Below, piece by piece: positions 5,298 through 7,233 of a stretch of DNA of 7,233 nucleotides. The stretch is taken from positions 1 to 7,233 of the forward strand of contig JAEZSJ010000150.1 of NCBI GenBank assembly GCA_023443985.1. Direction: 5' to 3'. The translations under genes were made by a program, and so were the position numbers. The stretch comes from Verrucomicrobiota bacterium (GTDB lineage Bacteria; Verrucomicrobiota; Verrucomicrobiia; Opitutales; Opitutaceae). The notes under the pieces are model-generated. The model was not told the DNA's origin. It made no database searches and saw only the letters and a program-made list of their open reading frames with translations. Numbering within the stretch: the first letter of the stretch is position 1; each line of letters begins with the position of its first letter.

Positions 5298-6470
5298 ATG
5301 CTTCCCTACGCCCGACAGAACGTCAGCGAGGAGGACATAGCCGCCGTCGCCGCCGTGCTGCGCTCGGATTTCCTGACGCAGGGTCCGGCGGTGCCCCGCT
5401 TCGAGGCGCGCGTGGCTGAAATCTGCGGCGCGAAGCATGCGGTCGCCGTGAGCAGCGCCACCGCGGGGCTGCACCTGGCCTGCCTCGCGCTCGGACTCGG
5501 CCCGGGCGGGACGCTGTGGACCTCGCCCAACACCTTCGTCGCGTCGGCGAACTGCGCGCGGTACTGCGGGGCGGAGGTGGACTTCGTGGATGTGGAGCCG
5601 GACGCGGGGAACCTCTCGGTTGCGGCGCTGCGTGCGAAGCTCGAGGTTGCCGCGCGGGAGAAACGACTGCCCGCGGTGCTCGTGCCGGTCCACTTTGCGG
5701 GGCTGCCGTGCGACCTGGCGGAGATCGCAGCATTGGCCAACGAATACGAGGTGGCGGTGCTGGAGGATGCGGCCCATGCGCTCGGCGCCACCTATCGCGG
5801 CGGACCGGTCGGCGACGGGCGGTTCTCCGCCTGCACCGTGTTGAGTTTCCACGCGGTGAAGATCGCGACGACGGGCGAGGGCGGAGTGGTCCTCACGAAC
5901 CGCGACGATCTCGCGGCGCACCTGCGGCGCCTCCGCACCCACGGGATCACCCGCGATCCGGCGGAGCTGACGACCGCGCCCGAGGGCCCCTGGAGCTACG
6001 AACAGCTCGAACTCGGCTTCCATTATCGGCTCACCGACATCCAGGCCGCGCTCGGTGCATCGCAACTGGAGCGTCTGCCGGAGTTCCTCCGCCGCCGCCG
6101 GGAGTTGGCCGCGCGGTACGACGGGCTGCTGCGCGACCTGCCGCTCCGTCTGCCGGCTCGCCGGGAGGACCGCGAGTCGAGCTGGCATCTGTATCCGGTT
6201 CTCCTCGATTCGGAACGGTGCCAGCGCGGCCGGGCCGCGGTGTACGCCGCGCTGCGCACGGCGGGGATCGGCGTGAACGTCCACTACATCCCGGTGCACC
6301 TCCAGCCGTACTACCGGAAGGCGGGTTTCAGGACCGGCGACTTCCCCGCGGCGGAGGCGCGCTACGCGGCGACGCTGACGCTGCCGCTGTTCTTCGGCAT
6401 GACCGACGCGCAGCAGAATGCGGTCGTGGAGGCGCTGCGCTCAGCGCTCGGCGAGGAGGCCGGAACATGA
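5298..6470 (+). CDS. pseC: PseC, UDP-4-amino-4,6-dideoxy-N-acetyl-L-altrosamine transaminase
   Basis: A 390-residue DegT/DnrJ/EryC1 (fold type I, PLP) aminotransferase, the second pseudaminic acid enzyme. It aminates C4 of the PseB product using glutamate. Marks include the N-terminal MLPYARQNVSEEDI, FLTQGPAVPRFE (25-36), the cofactor phosphate-binding SSATAGLHLA (52-61), TSPNTFVASANC (75-86), VLEDAAHALGA (154-164, D157 contacting the pyridine nitrogen), SFHAVKIATTGEGG (183-196, K188 forming the Schiff base), FHYRLTDIQAALG (241-253) and VHYIPVHLQPYY (328-339). Length fits PseC. An in-frame ATG at 5208 would add 30 Pro-rich residues unlike the family, so 5298 was chosen. The signal before it is weak (AGAG). 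Co-transcription with pseB is likely; the 108-bp spacer holds no terminator but repeats CCGCCATCC at 5241-5249 and 5285-5293. Confidence 0.94.
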   Translation: MLPYARQNVSEEDIAAVAAVLRSDFLTQGPAVPRFEARVAEICGAKHAVAVSSATAGLHLACLALGLGPGGTLWTSPNTFVASANCARYCGAEVDFVDVEPDAGNLSVAALRAKLEVAAREKRLPAVLVPVHFAGLPCDLAEIAALANEYEVAVLEDAAHALGATYRGGPVGDGRFSACTVLSFHAVKIATTGEGGVVLTNRDDLAAHLRRLRTHGITRDPAELTTAPEGPWSYEQLELGFHYRLTDIQAALGASQLERLPEFLRRRRELAARYDGLLRDLPLRLPARREDRESSWHLYPVLLDSERCQRGRAAVYAALRTAGIGVNVHYIPVHLQPYYRKAGFRTGDFPAAEARYAATLTLPLFFGMTDAQQNAVVEALRSALGEEAGT

Positions 6471-6565
6471 GGAAGGGAACCACGCGAATCGCTGAAGGAC
6501 TGCGTCGTCCCGCCACGGACCGGAGGATCGGAGCGGCCGGCGGGCGAAGCCGTCCAGCCGCGGCC

Positions 6566-7129
6566 TCAGTCCTCCCAGCCGTCGATCGGCCCCTGCGCCT
6601 CGCGGTACACGCCGAGCAGATCGTCGATGGTGTGGACATCGGTCGTGCCCGCGCGCGGATCGTCGAACTTGTGGGCGTACTCGAGCACCTTCCACGGATC
6701 GCCGTAGGCGGCGAGGCGCGCGGCGGTCTGCGCCCAGGCGGCGTAGGGCACCGAGAGCGCCTCGCCCTTCTCGGCGGCGAGCTCGACCGCGCGGTCGATC
6801 ACCTCCGACGCGCAGGTGGGCAGGTTGATGTTGAAGTTCACGTGCACGTCGCAGGGAAAGTGCGTGACGATGTGCTGGAACACCGGAACCGACGGCACGT
6901 TGTCGGCGGCGAGCTCGGCCGGGCGGCGGAGCACCGTGGCGCCGAAATCCCGCGCGATCCGCGCGATGAGCTCGCTCTCGGTCGAGACGACGATCTCGTC
7001 CACCAGTCGGCTGTGTCGCAGGATTTCAATGCCGAGCCCGACGAGCGGTTTCCCGGCGAAGGGGAGGATGTTTTTGTAGGGAAGGCGTTTGCTGCCCAGG
7101 CGCGCGATGATCGAGCCGACGACGTGCAT
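6566..7129 (-). CDS. pseF: Acylneuraminate cytidylyltransferase-like protein, probable PseF (short, divergent)
   Basis: A 187-residue protein of the CMP-sugar synthetase family (NeuA/KdsB/PseF). The nucleotide-binding opening SIIARLGSKRLPYKN (6-20) and AGKPLVGLGIEIL (25-37) are clear, followed by DEIVVSTESELIARIARDFGA (44-64). Context makes it a candidate for CMP-pseudaminate formation, the last step before Maf. It is odd in two ways. It is about 40 residues shorter than usual members (around 225-235). And the strand that normally carries a conserved acidic or QPTSP-like metal/CTP-binding motif reads VNFNINLPTC (97-106). The usual second Gly of the opening (ARGGS) is Leu here (ARLGS). It faces pseC tail to tail (95-bp gap) and diverges from pseG. 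It could be a specialised paralogue instead. No Shine-Dalgarno precedes the ATG at 7129. Confidence 0.72.
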   Translation of the reverse strand: MHVVGSIIARLGSKRLPYKNILPFAGKPLVGLGIEILRHSRLVDEIVVSTESELIARIARDFGATVLRRPAELAADNVPSVPVFQHIVTHFPCDVHVNFNINLPTCASEVIDRAVELAAEKGEALSVPYAAWAQTAARLAAYGDPWKVLEYAHKFDDPRAGTTDVHTIDDLLGVYREAQGPIDGWED

Positions 7130-7153
7130 GGTCGCAGCATCGCGGCGCGCGAG

Positions 7154-7170
7154 CGCGGCGGCAAGCCGCG
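7154..7170. repeat. Short hairpin in the pseF/pseG divergent spacer
   Basis: CGCGGC, 5-nt loop GGCAA, GCCGCG: a perfect 6-bp inverted repeat in the 59-bp spacer between the two divergent starts. It may be an operator or mRNA 5' structure, or chance in GC-rich DNA. No convincing promoter is visible in the spacer for either gene. Confidence 0.3.
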
Positions 7171-7188
7171 GACGGCGGAGGTGGCCGC

Positions 7189-7233
7189 ATGAGCCCGCTC
7201 CTTCTGCGTTGCGACGCGACCGCCGCCCTCGGC
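7189..7233 (+). CDS. pseG: PseG start (partial), UDP-2,4-diacetamido-2,4,6-trideoxy-altropyranose hydrolase
   Basis: Only the first 15 codons are in the window, reading MSPLLLRCDATAALG. This fits the N-terminal strand of PseG, a GT-B-like UDP-sugar hydrolase that typically starts (I/L)(I/L)RxDAsxxIGtGHvmRC. A strong Shine-Dalgarno GGAGGT (7177-7182) sits 6 nt before the ATG at 7189, which supports a true start. PseG removes UDP to release 2,4-diacetamido-2,4,6-trideoxy-L-altrose for PseI. The pse neighbourhood agrees. The gene runs off the right edge, so the rest, including the expected GTGHVMRC motif, cannot be checked here. Confidence 0.7.
   Translation, partial: MSPLLLRCDATAALG

Noticed and set aside
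3873..6299. 808-codon minus-strand open frame opposite pseB and pseC
   Set aside because: It is antisense to two well-recognised genes and runs through the divergent promoter region. Composition is His/Arg/Val rich with no recognisable family.
6522..6575. Imperfect hairpin between pseC and the pseF-like gene as a bidirectional terminator
   Set aside because: GGAGGA/TCCTCC arms with inner GGCCG pairing have several bulges, there is no T tract on either side, and part lies inside the end of the pseF-like coding region.
5516..7192. 558-codon plus-strand frame across pseC and opposite pseF
   Set aside because: It overlaps pseC out of frame and is antisense to the cytidylyltransferase gene; the sequence is Arg/Gly/Ala rich without motifs.
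1..7233. CRISPR, tRNA, rRNA, insertion sequence or phage attachment features
   Set aside because: No spaced repeat array, cloverleaf, transposase or terminal inverted repeats were seen; all larger genes are flagellar or nonulosonic acid genes.

Overview
This is a GC-rich window from a flagellated bacterium. It reads as one locus that makes flagellin and the sugar decorating it. The flagellin is of the short alphaproteobacterial type and sits beside flbT and flaF, a regulator and chaperone pair typical of Alphaproteobacteria. An alphaproteobacterium (for example a Rhodospirillales-like lineage that keeps sigma-28) is therefore the simplest reading. Another GC-rich motile phylum that acquired such a module cannot be excluded. 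Several genes (flbT, maf, pseB, pseF) lack a clear Shine-Dalgarno, while flagellin and pseG have one.

Layout. On the minus strand, running right to left: flagellin (3782 to 2946) with a near-consensus sigma-28 promoter, a stem-loop at the predicted 5' mRNA end, a 9-bp tandem repeat in the leader and a strong intrinsic terminator. Then comes flbT-flaF-maf (2678 to 138), tightly packed, with a weaker sigma-28-like element just upstream of flbT. On the plus strand, divergent from flagellin: pseB and pseC (4200-6470) behind a well-formed sigma-54 promoter. A cytidylyltransferase gene (probably pseF) follows on the minus strand. At the right edge is a plus-strand start that looks like the first 15 codons of pseG.

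How it fits together. PseB and PseC start pseudaminic acid synthesis from UDP-GlcNAc, PseG acts later, and PseF activates the sugar as CMP-pseudaminate. Maf (DUF115) transfers the nonulosonic acid to flagellin Ser/Thr before export. FlbT controls flagellin mRNA translation or stability, and FlaF assists flagellin production and secretion. pseH and pseI are not in the window and are expected to the right. The flagellin/pseB intergenic region (3783-4199) is the regulatory centre, with divergent sigma-28 and sigma-54 promoters and a palindrome between them placed like an enhancer for the sigma-54 side.

The enzymes belong to known families. The least described parts are the flagellin leader RNA, the two-sigma divergent control region, the flbT-flaF-maf arrangement and the unusual short PseF-like protein.
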